64,000 bases of DNA. Origin: Alterisphingorhabdus sp038748365. Lineage in GTDB: Bacteria > Pseudomonadota > Alphaproteobacteria > Sphingomonadales > Sphingomonadaceae. The stretch covers positions 12,708 through 76,707 of the forward strand of contig JBCDIZ010000011.1 of the NCBI GenBank assembly GCA_038748365.1, in the 5' to 3' direction. Made by a program: the position numbers and the translations under genes. The notes under the pieces are model-generated. The model made no database searches and was not told the origin of the DNA. It saw nothing but the letters and a program-made list of their open reading frames with translations. Shown here piece by piece: positions 32,802 to 43,502 of the stretch; position 1 is the first letter of the stretch; each line of letters begins with the position of its first letter.

Positions 32802-33419
32802 TTACTTAAACTTTACTTCCTTAGCGCTCGAAATCACCGTGCCGAGAATGCCATAGTCCTCGGCTTCCTCGGTCGACATCCAATAGTCGCGGTCAATATC
32901 CTTGATCACCCGGTCATAGGGCTGACCCGTCGCATCGGCGATCTTGTGTGCAATACGCTCGCGCATCTTCACAATTTCCTGCGCCTGAATGGCGATGTCC
33001 GAAGCCCGGCCACCGGCGCCGCCAGAGGGCTGGTGAATCAGAAAGCGCGTATTAGGCAGACAGAAGCGGCGCTCTTTCGGCACTGAAAGGAAGATATGCG
33101 TGCCGATGCTGGCGACCCAGCCGGTGCCGATAACCGCGACAGGCGAGCTGATAAACGCCACCAGATCGTGGATCGTATCGCCCGATTCGACATGGCCGCC
33201 GGGCGAATTGATGATCAGTCGGATCGGGTCATTATTCACATGATCGAGATAGAGCAGTTGCGAGGAAACGCGCTCTGCCAGCTTCTGATCAACCCCGCCG
33301 AAAATCATCACGGTGCGGGTGTCGAGGAATTTGGTCATCATCGCGCCGGGCAGGCTGGTGTCCTTTTCCTCTTCTTCTTCGGCGCGGAAGTGGGGCGGGG
33401 ATGACGGCAATTCGGTCAT
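32802..33419 (-). CDS. clpP2: Second ClpP-type protease subunit
   Basis: 205 residues. The ClpP fold is clear: NSPGGHVESGDTIHD, the Ser nucleophile in GWVASIGTH (Ser104), His in FLIHQPSGG (His129) and Asp in DIDRDYW (Asp178), so the triad is intact. It differs from the classical subunit in the GTGWVASIG loop and in an acidic N-terminus with a run of five Glu. Such second ClpPs can mix with ClpP1 or work alone. It is transcribed divergently from clpP1, 190 bases away. Confidence 0.9.
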   Translation of the reverse strand: MTELPSSPPHFRAEEEEEKDTSLPGAMMTKFLDTRTVMIFGGVDQKLAERVSSQLLYLDHVNNDPIRLIINSPGGHVESGDTIHDLVAFISSPVAVIGTGWVASIGTHIFLSVPKERRFCLPNTRFLIHQPSGGAGGRASDIAIQAQEIVKMRERIAHKIADATGQPYDRVIKDIDRDYWMSTEEAEDYGILGTVISSAKEVKFK

Positions 33420-33608
33420 AAAGGAAATGTCCTTGCTAGAAATGGTTTCCCCTCATCTATGCGTCGCATCGGGCCGGGGCAATAGCTGCGCACAGAATTT
33501 GGCAATAATGCCGCTTGTAACCAAGGATTTGACCGCATGAAGCAATCAGGTCTTGATACCATCGGCGATACACCAGATATAAGCAGCCAAAGACAAAAAG
33601 GACCTTTT

Positions 33609-34256
33609 ATGAATCCCTTCGATAATGGCGACTTTATGGACCCGATCCGCGATGCTCTGGTGCCGATGGTTGTCGAGCAGTCCAATCGTGGCGAACGCTC
33701 TTTCGACATTTTCTCGCGCCTTCTGCGTGAGCGTATCATCTTCGTTACTGGCGGTGTTGAGGACAATATGGCCTCGCTGGTGGTGGCGCAGCTGTTGTTC
33801 CTCGAATCGGAAAATCCGAAGAAGGACATCTTCATGTACATCAACTCGCCCGGCGGCGTGGTGACGGCCGGCATGGCGATTCATGACACCATGCAATATA
33901 TCCGCCCGCGCGTCGGCACCGTCTGTGTCGGCCAGGCGGCGAGCATGGGCAGCTTCCTGCTGGCAGCGGGCGAGCCGGGCATGCGCGTGGCGCTCTCCAA
34001 TGCCCGCATCATGGTACACCAGCCTTCGGGTGGCGCGCGCGGCATGGCCTCGGATATCGAGATTCAGGCACAGGAAATATTGCGTATTCGCAAGCGGATG
34101 AACGATCTCTACGCGCAATATACCGGCAAGCCGCTCAATGAAATTGAAGAAGCGATGGACCGCGATACCTTCCTAGAGGCAGATGAGGCCAAGGCCTTTG
34201 GTATCGTCGATGAAGTCTTCGACAAGCGACCCAAGCCAGCGGATGATGACAGCTGA
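33609..34256 (+). CDS. clpP: ATP-dependent Clp protease proteolytic subunit
   Basis: 215 residues with the classical motifs: FDIFSRLLRERIIFVTG, INSPGGVVTAGMAIHDT, VGQAASMGSFLL (Ser112), IMVHQPSGGARGMASD (His137) and the late DRDTFLEADEA. It forms the barrel that degrades proteins fed by ClpX. I chose the ATG at 33609, which has AAGGA upstream; an ATG at 33537, also with AAGGA, would add 24 residues. clpX is two genes downstream, interrupted by a serine hydrolase. Confidence 0.96.
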   Translation: MNPFDNGDFMDPIRDALVPMVVEQSNRGERSFDIFSRLLRERIIFVTGGVEDNMASLVVAQLLFLESENPKKDIFMYINSPGGVVTAGMAIHDTMQYIRPRVGTVCVGQAASMGSFLLAAGEPGMRVALSNARIMVHQPSGGARGMASDIEIQAQEILRIRKRMNDLYAQYTGKPLNEIEEAMDRDTFLEADEAKAFGIVDEVFDKRPKPADDDS

Positions 34257-34333
34257 TCTGCATCGATAGAGCTAGCCATTTATCAACCATAATCCTGTAG
34301 AACCTCTATTCTGCGGATAGAGGCTAAGGAATT

Positions 34334-35437
34334 ATGGCTATTGTAACACGATCATTCTGGCGGGTTGCCCCGATTGTTGCACTGGTAGCAATAGTCGTTA
34401 TGCTGATTTGGCGCACGCTGAGTGCGCCTATGAATATTGACGATATTGCTGAACGATTCCTGACAACCCACGATATTCCGGGTGCCGTCATTGGTATAGC
34501 CGTACCGGGTCAGCCTTATGATATTCGCGCCTACGGCCTGGCTGATCAAGAGACTGCGCGCCCTATGCAAATCGGGGATCGCTTCCGCCTTGCGAGCCTC
34601 TCAAAGCCTGTCACTGCTACAGTCGTACAACGCCTGATTGCCAGTGATCCTGAACTTGACCTCGATATGCCGCTAGCAAAAGGCTTTCGTGAGTTTGGGG
34701 AAGTGTATGACAAGAGGATGATGCAGATAACACTACGTCATTTGTTACAGCACAGCGCTGGGTGGGACTGGTCGCAGGATATCGACCCGTTTTTCCTCGA
34801 AGCAAAAGAGCTAAATCAGGAGCTTAAACTAAGATTGCAGCAATTAGAGAGCTGTGTACCCATTGCAAATGCCATGTTGGAACATTCACTGCAAACTGAC
34901 CCCGGGGTAGCTTACTCCTATTCCAATATAGGATATTGCTGGTTGGAATTGTGGATCGTTCATCAGACAGGGGAAAGATACGAGTTAGCTGCCAAGGCCT
35001 TGGTCCCGGAAATTCGGAGTCTTTCTCTCAATAATGATGTAGTTACAGTAACACATCATGGCTTGTCAGATGAGCCTGACATGGCTGTAGAAAATCCAAA
35101 TGTTATGGCAGCTGCAGGCGGTTGGATTGGATCTGCCGCGGACTATCTGCCATTTGCAGCGGCGCCGATTGGTTCCGCCGTTTTCTCAAAACCGGATTAT
35201 GCTGAAGGAGAACAATATTATGGTCTTGGGTGGCGCGTTTGGGATCGTGCTAACGGGCCATTCTTGACGCATTATGGTGCTATGCCCGGGGTTTTTTCTG
35301 TCGTCGTTCGTAACCGAGAGGGTGCCACGATAGTAGCACTATTTAATGGGCGGCCTGCAGATGATTTGAGCGCCTTTCTGAGTCTTTTTGAAGAACTCCA
35401 AGCACTTGCGATATTTGATGGGAAAGCGCGAAAGTGA
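34334..35437 (+). CDS. Membrane-anchored penicillin-binding-like serine hydrolase
   Basis: 367 residues with one N-terminal membrane segment (APIVALVAIVVMLIWRTL). Motifs are SLSK (SxxK), YSYSNIGYC (YxN) and HYGAMPG replacing KTG. The catalytic domain faces the periplasm. The DNA is AT-rich compared with clpP and clpX on either side, suggesting later acquisition. It splits the usual clpP-clpX pair. Substrate unknown; esterase or D-amino-peptidase activity is plausible. Confidence 0.82.
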   Translation: MAIVTRSFWRVAPIVALVAIVVMLIWRTLSAPMNIDDIAERFLTTHDIPGAVIGIAVPGQPYDIRAYGLADQETARPMQIGDRFRLASLSKPVTATVVQRLIASDPELDLDMPLAKGFREFGEVYDKRMMQITLRHLLQHSAGWDWSQDIDPFFLEAKELNQELKLRLQQLESCVPIANAMLEHSLQTDPGVAYSYSNIGYCWLELWIVHQTGERYELAAKALVPEIRSLSLNNDVVTVTHHGLSDEPDMAVENPNVMAAAGGWIGSAADYLPFAAAPIGSAVFSKPDYAEGEQYYGLGWRVWDRANGPFLTHYGAMPGVFSVVVRNREGATIVALFNGRPADDLSAFLSLFEELQALAIFDGKARK

Positions 35438-35578
35438 ATTAGTCACAGTGCTGACCATCCTGACTTTGGAAATACACTGATTGCCTGAAAACAGATATTT
35501 AATCCTGTTGAAATATCCTGCCAGCATCTTACGATAGCGAGATGCCCTCCTTATGGATGGCGAGTAACGGAAAGACAT

Positions 35579-36850
<1,272 letters not shown>

Positions 36851-37300
36851 GTCGGTTTGTCTGATAAGTGAATGATTGGAGCGCAGAGGTTCGGTCTATC
36901 TGGCACTGTCTAAAGTCAGCCCTTCAATCCACAGCATTTGGTGCGACTCAAAGGCTCGTCGAGCCAGTATTGCGAGCGCCTGATAATGCGTTTCCACATG
37001 AGTGATATTTATGTCACGCGGCAGCGGAAAAATCTGTTGCAGTGCAAAAATACCACATAGAGAGCGTAACAATATTACATCCATATTGCGCTGTAAAAGT
37101 GATTAATCATAGGGCTTTAGCGGATTTCTGCAGAGATGGCTATTCGTTGTCATATTCAATCGCACAACTGTAATAAAACTGTCATGCAACCGCATCACTT
37201 TTGTCTTTTTCCATCCTTAGGAGCGATTCTGACTCGAAGAGGTGAGTGAGTTTCATAAGCGCCGTTGCGGTGGGCATCGGCCGATAAGGGGAAACGACTA
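36851..37300. other. 450-base gene-free region
   Basis: No convincing gene. A 62-codon minus-strand frame (36896-37084) has no ribosome site or recognisable product. The right half is AT-rich and holds the Pho-box-like promoter element at 37168-37185 and a long 5' leader of the receptor gene. The left half shows no recognised element. Confidence 0.6.
37168..37185 (+). promoter_or_regulatory. Candidate Pho box
   Basis: CTGTAAT-AAAA-CTGTCAT: two 7-base direct repeats spaced by four A residues, matching the PhoB-box consensus CTGTCAT-AWAW-CTGTCAT with one mismatch. A related half-site TTGTCAT is at 37147-37153. It lies 116 bases before the receptor start. Binding by PhoB under phosphate limitation is inferred. 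Confidence 0.72.
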
Positions 37301-40300
37301 ATGCAATTACGCTATTATCTGGCGGCCAGTGCCGCTTCGCTTTCGCTGGCCTGTGGCCTGGCGACTCCCGCTGCGGCGCAGCAGATTGTGTCTGGTATCG
37401 ATGGTACTGTTGAGGATGAATTCGGCCAGCCAATCAGCGGTGCGACAGTAACCATTATCGATACCCGTACTGGTTCGACTCGGACCAGTGTTACCGGTGT
37501 TGATGGACGGTTCCGTACTGAAAACCTTGTGACCGGCGGTCCTTACACCGTTACCGTGACAGCAGAGGGTTTTGAAGGCCAAACGGTTCAGAATCAGATT
37601 ATCAACTTGCAGGGTAATACTCAGTTCCGCTTCAGTCTTGCTACTGGTCTAACAACCGATGTGATTGTCGTTTCGGCCACCCGAGCTAATGCTGTTCAAG
37701 AAACCGTTGGTCCAGGCTCTTCTTTTGGGCAAGAAGAACTTGTTGGCTTCCCATCAATTACACGTGATGTTCGTGATATTATCCGCATTGACCCACGTGT
37801 CAGTTTGGATCGTGCGAATGAGGTTGATCGTATTTCCTGCTTAGGCGGTAATGATCGTTCAAATGCTTTCACGGTTGATGGTATTACTCAGAATGATACC
37901 TTTGGTCTTAATGGTACGCCGTTTGCTGCGCGTAATGCATTGCCGATCCCGTTTGATGCCATTCGTGAGACCTCAGTCGAATTTGCTCCGTTTGACGTTG
38001 AATATTCCGACTTTACCGGATGCGCTGTTAACACAGTGACAAAGTCGGGTGAAAACCAATTTCACGGTAGTGCGTTCTACACCTTCACAAACGAAGACTT
38101 GCGAGGCGATGCTGCAGGTGATGAGCCATCTACTGTACCGCCATTTGAAGAGCAACGTTGGGGTGTGACGCTCTCTGGTCCAATTATTCCGGACACATTG
38201 TTCTTCTTCGCTGGCTATGAAGAGACAGACCTTGGCGATGCCAATGAAGAGGGGCCATTTGGAAGTGGCCTGCCTAACGAGCAAAATTTTGTTACACAGG
38301 CACAATTCGACGAGTTTTCCCGTATTGCCAATGACGTTTATGGCATTGACACTGGCGGTTTTCCTCTGAATCTTCCAGAATCAAGTGTTCGCTATTTTGG
38401 GCGTCTTGACTGGTATATTAACGATCAACATCGCCTTGAAGGTACATATCAACGTCTCGAAGAAACCAACGTTGAAGATGACTTTGGTGGTCAGAATGTT
38501 ACGGGTCTAAACAGCTTTGAGGATGAAGGTACGGTATCTGATAAATTCTCTATCCGTCTCTTTTCTGAGTGGACTGACAATATCTCAACTGAACTCCGCT
38601 TCTCGCGTGCTGAAGTTGGTGATGTTCAAGGCCCAGTTGGCGGTGGTGAAGCGCAGTCAGACAACCCTATCACGCGCCTAGTTGTTGGTGTTCCTAATGA
38701 GACTAGTGGTCTTATCCCAAGCGGTGATCCAGCACTTGGTTCGCCACAAAATGGCATTCTCTCAACTGGTCCGGGTATTTTCCGTTCGGCTAACCAGCTG
38801 GATACGACGATCACCCAAGCACGCGCTCTGATGAATATCGACTTTGGCGACCACAACCTGAAAATTGGCGCAGAACTTAATGATTTGGAAGTGTTCAATC
38901 TATTTGCCATCAACGCGACAGGTACGATTTACTTCCGTAATCTTGAGGATTTCGCGAACGGCGTTGTCGCCAGCGGTAACTTCTCAAGTGTGTTTGGCGA
39001 TGTGGCTGACGAATTGATATCTGGCAATTTGGGCGGTGCTACTATCCGTTCCACACCAACCGGGGATATTAATGCTGCTGCAGCGCAGTTCTCACGTCAG
39101 ATTTACTCTGCTTTCGTTCAGGACGACTGGCAGGTAACTGATCAATTTGATGTTAGCATCGGTGCCCGTTTCCAGGTCTATGATGGCGATGCGCCTAATG
39201 CGAACCCGCAGTTCCTCAATCGCTTCGGTTTTACTAATGCGAACGGTTTTGGCCAGCTTGATCCCCTGATCCTGCCGCGTTTTTCTGCGACCTATAATTT
39301 CGACAATGAGGGGTTCTTCCGAAATAGTCGACTAACTGGTGGTTTTGGTCTGTTTACTGGTGGCGATCCGGTTGTGTTCTTCTCCAACGCTTTTTCCAAT
39401 GATGGTTTTGCGTCGGTTGATGGCGATACCTTCAGCGACGAATGCGCAGGTCTTCTTGATGCCAATGGAAACTTCAGTGTATTAGACAATGGCCAATTTA
39501 CAGGCTTCCCGCAATGTGCTGTACAAGAAGCGATTAACGATGCCGCTGTTGGCGGTGGCGAGGTACAATCGACCGATCCTAATCTTGAGAATCCAACCGT
39601 TTTCCGTGCTAATCTCGGCTTCCAGACTGCCTTCGGTGCAGATACTGGCTTCTTCTCTGATTGGAATCTTGATGTAAACTACATCTACTCGCAGTTCCGC
39701 AATCCGTTCAACTTTGTTGATCTGTTGCAGACACCGGATATCACCGAAGGTCTGAACGGCTTTACTGTCGATGGCCGACCAATCTATGCAGCAATTGATC
39801 CGCTCCGTGACGGTTGTAATGCGCAGCTGCAGAATCAAGGTGGTACGCCACCAACCTGGACCGGTGTAAGTTCTGCGTGCTTTGGCACCGGGCTTGATGA
39901 CTTTATCCAGCTAACAAATGGCCGGAATTTTGAGAGCCACGTGGCGTCATTTGCACTGTCAAAGTATTTCAGTCGCGGTCTGTTCACTGAAGGCGGCAGT
40001 GTGAATGTGTCTCTAGGCTACGCGTTTACAGATTCGACTAACTTCCGCAATGTCGGTAGCTCGACTGCTACGTCTAACTTTGACGTTTCAGCAGCATTTG
40101 ACAGGCAGAATCCTCGTAACTCCACGTCAAATTTTGAAACTCAGCACAACATTACTTTTGCTATGAACTTCCAGGAACAGTTCTTCGAAGATTATGATAC
40201 CCGCTTCGGGATTTTCTTTCAGGCCCGTTCCGGTCGTCCGTTCAGCCTGACCTTTGATGGAGGTGGCGACTTTGCTGACTCGGCATCAGGCAATGACAAT

Positions 40301-40846
40301 GCTTTGCTTTACATTCCAACCGGTATAAATGACCCGAATATCGCTCAGCCGATTTTTGACGCTATGGGCAATCAGATTGGCGGTTCGGATCTAGGCGCCG
40401 TTCAGGCATTGGTTGACTATCTGGACAACAATACCAACGGCATTTCTGCTGCGTGTGATTTCACACGTGGGCAGACCATTAGCAGAAACACCTGTAATAA
40501 TGACTGGGTATTTGATCTGGACCTTCGCTTCAGTCAGGAATTACCGGGGCCAGGCAGCCTATTTGGTCTGGATGATCGTATTACGCTTTATGCCGACTTC
40601 GATAACATCCTTAATATGATCGATTCTGACTGGAACGTTCTCCGTACGCGTAGTGACTTTGTCGATTTGGTTGAAGCAGGTAACGTTCTGGATGATCCCA
40701 ACGATCCCGATGGCGATATTTTCGTCCCGGCTGTCGATAACCAGGGCCGTTATGTTATTTCTGGTTTCAATCCAGACGATCAGAACAATGTCGGCTTCTC
40801 GAATTCAGTTTGGCGTATTCAACTGGGTGTTCGTTACGAATTCTGA
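37301..40846 (+). CDS. Oar-like TonB-dependent outer-membrane receptor
   Basis: 1181 residues with a signal peptide ending ATPAAAQQ. An N-terminal carboxypeptidase-regulatory-like domain (GIDGTVEDEFGQPISGATVTI to TAEGFEGQTV) is followed by a plug-like region (QEELVGFPSITRDVRDIIRI) and a large beta-barrel ending in a terminal Phe (QLGVRYEF), as expected for outer-membrane assembly. The Oar layout is typical of sphingomonads. AAGGGG sits eight bases before the ATG at 37301. GC is lower than in neighbours. A Pho box upstream suggests induction by phosphate starvation; a terminator follows. Confidence 0.92.
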   Translation: MQLRYYLAASAASLSLACGLATPAAAQQIVSGIDGTVEDEFGQPISGATVTIIDTRTGSTRTSVTGVDGRFRTENLVTGGPYTVTVTAEGFEGQTVQNQIINLQGNTQFRFSLATGLTTDVIVVSATRANAVQETVGPGSSFGQEELVGFPSITRDVRDIIRIDPRVSLDRANEVDRISCLGGNDRSNAFTVDGITQNDTFGLNGTPFAARNALPIPFDAIRETSVEFAPFDVEYSDFTGCAVNTVTKSGENQFHGSAFYTFTNEDLRGDAAGDEPSTVPPFEEQRWGVTLSGPIIPDTLFFFAGYEETDLGDANEEGPFGSGLPNEQNFVTQAQFDEFSRIANDVYGIDTGGFPLNLPESSVRYFGRLDWYINDQHRLEGTYQRLEETNVEDDFGGQNVTGLNSFEDEGTVSDKFSIRLFSEWTDNISTELRFSRAEVGDVQGPVGGGEAQSDNPITRLVVGVPNETSGLIPSGDPALGSPQNGILSTGPGIFRSANQLDTTITQARALMNIDFGDHNLKIGAELNDLEVFNLFAINATGTIYFRNLEDFANGVVASGNFSSVFGDVADELISGNLGGATIRSTPTGDINAAAAQFSRQIYSAFVQDDWQVTDQFDVSIGARFQVYDGDAPNANPQFLNRFGFTNANGFGQLDPLILPRFSATYNFDNEGFFRNSRLTGGFGLFTGGDPVVFFSNAFSNDGFASVDGDTFSDECAGLLDANGNFSVLDNGQFTGFPQCAVQEAINDAAVGGGEVQSTDPNLENPTVFRANLGFQTAFGADTGFFSDWNLDVNYIYSQFRNPFNFVDLLQTPDITEGLNGFTVDGRPIYAAIDPLRDGCNAQLQNQGGTPPTWTGVSSACFGTGLDDFIQLTNGRNFESHVASFALSKYFSRGLFTEGGSVNVSLGYAFTDSTNFRNVGSSTATSNFDVSAAFDRQNPRNSTSNFETQHNITFAMNFQEQFFEDYDTRFGIFFQARSGRPFSLTFDGGGDFADSASGNDNALLYIPTGINDPNIAQPIFDAMGNQIGGSDLGAVQALVDYLDNNTNGISAACDFTRGQTISRNTCNNDWVFDLDLRFSQELPGPGSLFGLDDRITLYADFDNILNMIDSDWNVLRTRSDFVDLVEAGNVLDDPNDPDGDIFVPAVDNQGRYVISGFNPDDQNNVGFSNSVWRIQLGVRYEF

Positions 40847-40872
40847 TTTCGTAACAGACCGAAGCTAATTAA

Positions 40873-40905
40873 GGCGCGGGAGCATATCTCCCGCGCCTTT
40901 TCTTT
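40873..40905 (+). terminator. Rho-independent terminator of the receptor gene
   Basis: Perfect 10-bp stem GGCGCGGGAG / CTCCCGCGCC with a five-base loop, followed by TTTTCTTT. It lies 27 bases after the receptor stop codon. Confidence 0.93.
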
Positions 40906-40985
40906 GTTAGCTGTCGTCGAAGTTTCTTGCGCTGCCAGCATAGAGTCTAGCATGGTCGTGAATGCGGATGTTTATACGGATATAG

Positions 40986-41020
40986 AAAAAGGCGCCGCCC
41001 CATATGGAGCAGCGCCTTTT
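40986..41020 (-). terminator. Terminator of rpoH
   Basis: Stem AAAAGGCGC / GCGCCTTTT around a GC-rich interior. Read on the minus strand, the stem is followed by a run of T, ending transcription of rpoH, whose stop codon lies about 30 bases away. Confidence 0.82.
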
Positions 41021-41052
41021 CTGGAGTATTGCTTTCTGCCGACTAGCGCGTC

Positions 41053-41955
41053 TTAACCTGCTGTCAGCGTTGCCATATTGCGTTCGCTGGTGATGCGTAG
41101 CATTGCTTTTTGCAGCTTTTCAAAAGCGCGCACCTCGATCTGACGCACGCGTTCGCGGCTGACATTATAGACTTGGCTGAGTTCTTCCAGCGTCTTGGGA
41201 TTGTCGCTCAACCGGCGTTCGGTCAGGATGTGCTTTTCCCGATCGTTGAGCGATTCCATCGCTTCACCCAGCATTTCGTGGCGGACATCGGCTTCTTGTG
41301 CATCGGCGACCACCTCATCCTGAAGCGGACCTTCGTCGGTAAGCCAATCCATCCATTGGCCTTCACCATCTTCACGCATCGGCACATTGAGTGAGGCGTC
41401 ACCACCCATGGACATGCGGCGGTTCATATTGACCACTTCGGTCTCGGAAACGCCCAGCTTGGTGGCAATGGCATCGACATCATCAGGATGCAGATCGCCT
41501 TCTTCAAAAGCCTGGAGCTGGTTTTTCATCCGGCGCAGGTTGAAGAACAGCTTTTTCTGTGCCGCGGTGGTGCCCATTTTGACAAGGCTCCAGCTGCGCA
41601 GGATATATTCCTGGATTGAAGCCTTGATCCACCACATCGCATAGGTGGCGAGGCGGAAGCCGCGATCGGGTTCAAATTTCTTCACGCCTTGCATCAGGCC
41701 GATATTGCCTTCCGAAATCAGCTCGGAAACGGGCAGACCATAGCCGCGATAGCCCATGGCGATTTTCGATACGAGACGCAGATGTGAAGTAACCAGCTGG
41801 GCCGCAGCCTCAGGGTCCTCATGCTCGGAATAGCGTTTGGCCAGCATATATTCCTGTTCTGCGGTGAGAACAGGGAATTTGCGGATTTCCGATAAATATC
41901 GGTTCAGACTGTTTTCCCCGCCTAAAGCAGGGATAGTTGCAGGTACATTTGTCAT
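41053..41955 (-). CDS. rpoH: RNA polymerase sigma-32 factor
   Basis: 300 residues. Region 2 contains LVTSHLRLVSKIAMGYRGYG and FRLATYAMWWIKASIQEYILR; the RpoH box is AQKKLFFNLRR; region 4 ends with SQVYNVSRERVRQIEVRAFEKLQ. It directs heat-shock transcription. GAGGAT precedes the ATG. The clp and rpoH genes within 10 kb give this part of the window a stress-response flavour. A terminator follows. Confidence 0.97.
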   Translation of the reverse strand: MTNVPATIPALGGENSLNRYLSEIRKFPVLTAEQEYMLAKRYSEHEDPEAAAQLVTSHLRLVSKIAMGYRGYGLPVSELISEGNIGLMQGVKKFEPDRGFRLATYAMWWIKASIQEYILRSWSLVKMGTTAAQKKLFFNLRRMKNQLQAFEEGDLHPDDVDAIATKLGVSETEVVNMNRRMSMGGDASLNVPMREDGEGQWMDWLTDEGPLQDEVVADAQEADVRHEMLGEAMESLNDREKHILTERRLSDNPKTLEELSQVYNVSRERVRQIEVRAFEKLQKAMLRITSERNMATLTAG

Positions 41956-42032
41956 ATTTATCCTCTTTGTCAGGCGCTCGGGCGAACCTCATCAAGCATT
42001 CGGCTAAAAGTGCCTACGTTTCGATCAACTAT

Positions 42033-43013
42033 CTATTTAACGGATAATTGCGTCAAAAGTTCCTTAAAATCGGCGGGATATTCGCTCGAAAACTGCACGG
42101 GCTTTTGACTGACAGGGTGCATAAAACCCAGTGTTTCCGCGTGCAAGGCCTGTCGCGCAAAGTTTATGTTTTTAAGCAGTGTGTTTATCTTTCCGCCAAT
42201 CCGGCCATAAACCGGATCGCCAAGTAAAGGGTGGCCTTGCGAGGTCATATGCACGCGAATCTGATGCGTTCGGCCGGTATCTAATGCGCAGCGGATGAGT
42301 GAGGCGCCTTTTAACGGACGCAACAGCTCATAATGGGTGACCGCTGTCTTGCCCTTGCCATCGGGCACAATCGCCATTTTCTTGCGATCATGCGGCGAAC
42401 GACCGATATTGCCGGTAATCGTGCCCTTGGGCGGTACAGGCTGGCCGACAACGATAGCGGCATAGTTGCGGTTGATAGAATGATCGGCAAATTGCGCAGC
42501 CAGCGCTTGATGCGCGGCATCGGTCTTGGCGATCACCAGAAGCCCTGACGTATCTTTATCAATCCGGTGGACAATCCCGGGACGTGCCACGCCGCCAATA
42601 CCCGAAAGCGAGCCTTTGCAATGATGCAGGAGCGCGTTGACCAGCGTGCCGCTTTCATGTCCGGCGGCGGGGTGGACGACCATACCCGCGGGCTTGTCGA
42701 TCACGATCAGCGCATCATCTTCATGAACAATATTGAGCGGGATATTCTCGGGCGCGACATTCAGCGGTGTGGCTTCGGGGATGGTGAGGGTGTAATCCTG
42801 TTCAGTGCGGATGATATGCGACACCTGTGTCACCGGAGCGCCTGCAATCTGTAATTGCCCCGCCTGTATCAGCTTTTGTGCGCGTGCCCGCGACAATTCC
42901 GGGTGCAGCAATGGTAGCAACTGATCAACGCGTTGGCCGAAATGTGCCTCGCTAAATCGTCCATAATGCTCGGCCTGATGCTTGGATTGCCTCTGCTCCA
43001 TCGCTAGGCTCAT
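42033..43013 (-). CDS. rluD: RluA-family 23S rRNA pseudouridine synthase
   Basis: About 326 residues. An N-terminal S4 domain (ELSRARAQKLIQAGQLQIAG) precedes the catalytic domain with GIVHRIDKDTSGLLVIAK, where Asp is the catalytic residue, and RTHQIRVHMTSQGHPLLGDPVYG. The D-type layout suggests RluD, which acts on helix 69 of 23S rRNA; another RluA-type specificity is possible. The start is uncertain (43043, 43013 or 43001): it lies only a few bases from the divergent JAMM gene and none has a clear ribosome site. Confidence 0.88.
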   Translation of the reverse strand: MSLAMEQRQSKHQAEHYGRFSEAHFGQRVDQLLPLLHPELSRARAQKLIQAGQLQIAGAPVTQVSHIIRTEQDYTLTIPEATPLNVAPENIPLNIVHEDDALIVIDKPAGMVVHPAAGHESGTLVNALLHHCKGSLSGIGGVARPGIVHRIDKDTSGLLVIAKTDAAHQALAAQFADHSINRNYAAIVVGQPVPPKGTITGNIGRSPHDRKKMAIVPDGKGKTAVTHYELLRPLKGASLIRCALDTGRTHQIRVHMTSQGHPLLGDPVYGRIGGKINTLLKNINFARQALHAETLGFMHPVSQKPVQFSSEYPADFKELLTQLSVK

Positions 43014-43018
43014 GGCCG

Positions 43019-43420
43019 ATGGCTGTGGTAATAACAAGCACACTATGCGCCGAGATGGTACTAGCGGCGGAAAGTGCGGTGCCGCTGGAATGCTGCGGAC
43101 TGTTGCTGGGGAAGGGTGATACCGTCACGTCCATCCTGCCGTCAGCCAATATAAGTGATACGCCAGAAAGCGCTTTTCTGATTGATCCGGCAGTTCTGGC
43201 CAAGGCGCAACGCGCCGCACGACAGGGCGGCTTGGATATTCTGGGCTATTATCATTCACATCCTAATGGCCGACGCGAACCATCGCAGCGAGATCGCGCA
43301 GAGGCGATACCCGATGGTCGGTTATGGGCGATTATTGCAGCAGGTGAAGTGCGGTTCTGGCGCTCGGAGCAGTGCAATGGTGAGACTATATTCGTGCCAC
43401 AGAAACGGACGAAACCATGA
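43019..43420 (+). CDS. JAMM/MPN+ family metallopeptidase (M67)
   Basis: 133 residues, nearly only the JAMM domain. The zinc motif is complete: Glu24 in PLECCGLLLG, then YYHSHPNGRREPSQRD with His79, His81, Ser89 and Asp92. Bacterial members cleave isopeptide or ubiquitin-like C-terminal bonds, or act with thiamine/molybdopterin sulfur carriers. No ubiquitin-like or E1-like gene lies nearby, so a stand-alone role is likely. Its start lies beside that of rluD on the other strand; the genes share a very short promoter region. Confidence 0.85.
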   Translation: MAVVITSTLCAEMVLAAESAVPLECCGLLLGKGDTVTSILPSANISDTPESAFLIDPAVLAKAQRAARQGGLDILGYYHSHPNGRREPSQRDRAEAIPDGRLWAIIAAGEVRFWRSEQCNGETIFVPQKRTKP

Positions 43421-43502
43421 AGGTCTTGCGTCAACGGGCGGAAATCGCCAATGACAATGCACTGCCTATTATCTCCATATTGGACAAACAATAGAGACCT
43501 AT

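Noticed and set aside
36896..37084. A 62-codon minus-strand frame in the gap before the receptor gene
   Set aside because: No ribosome site and no recognisable product; the region is better explained as promoter and leader DNA.
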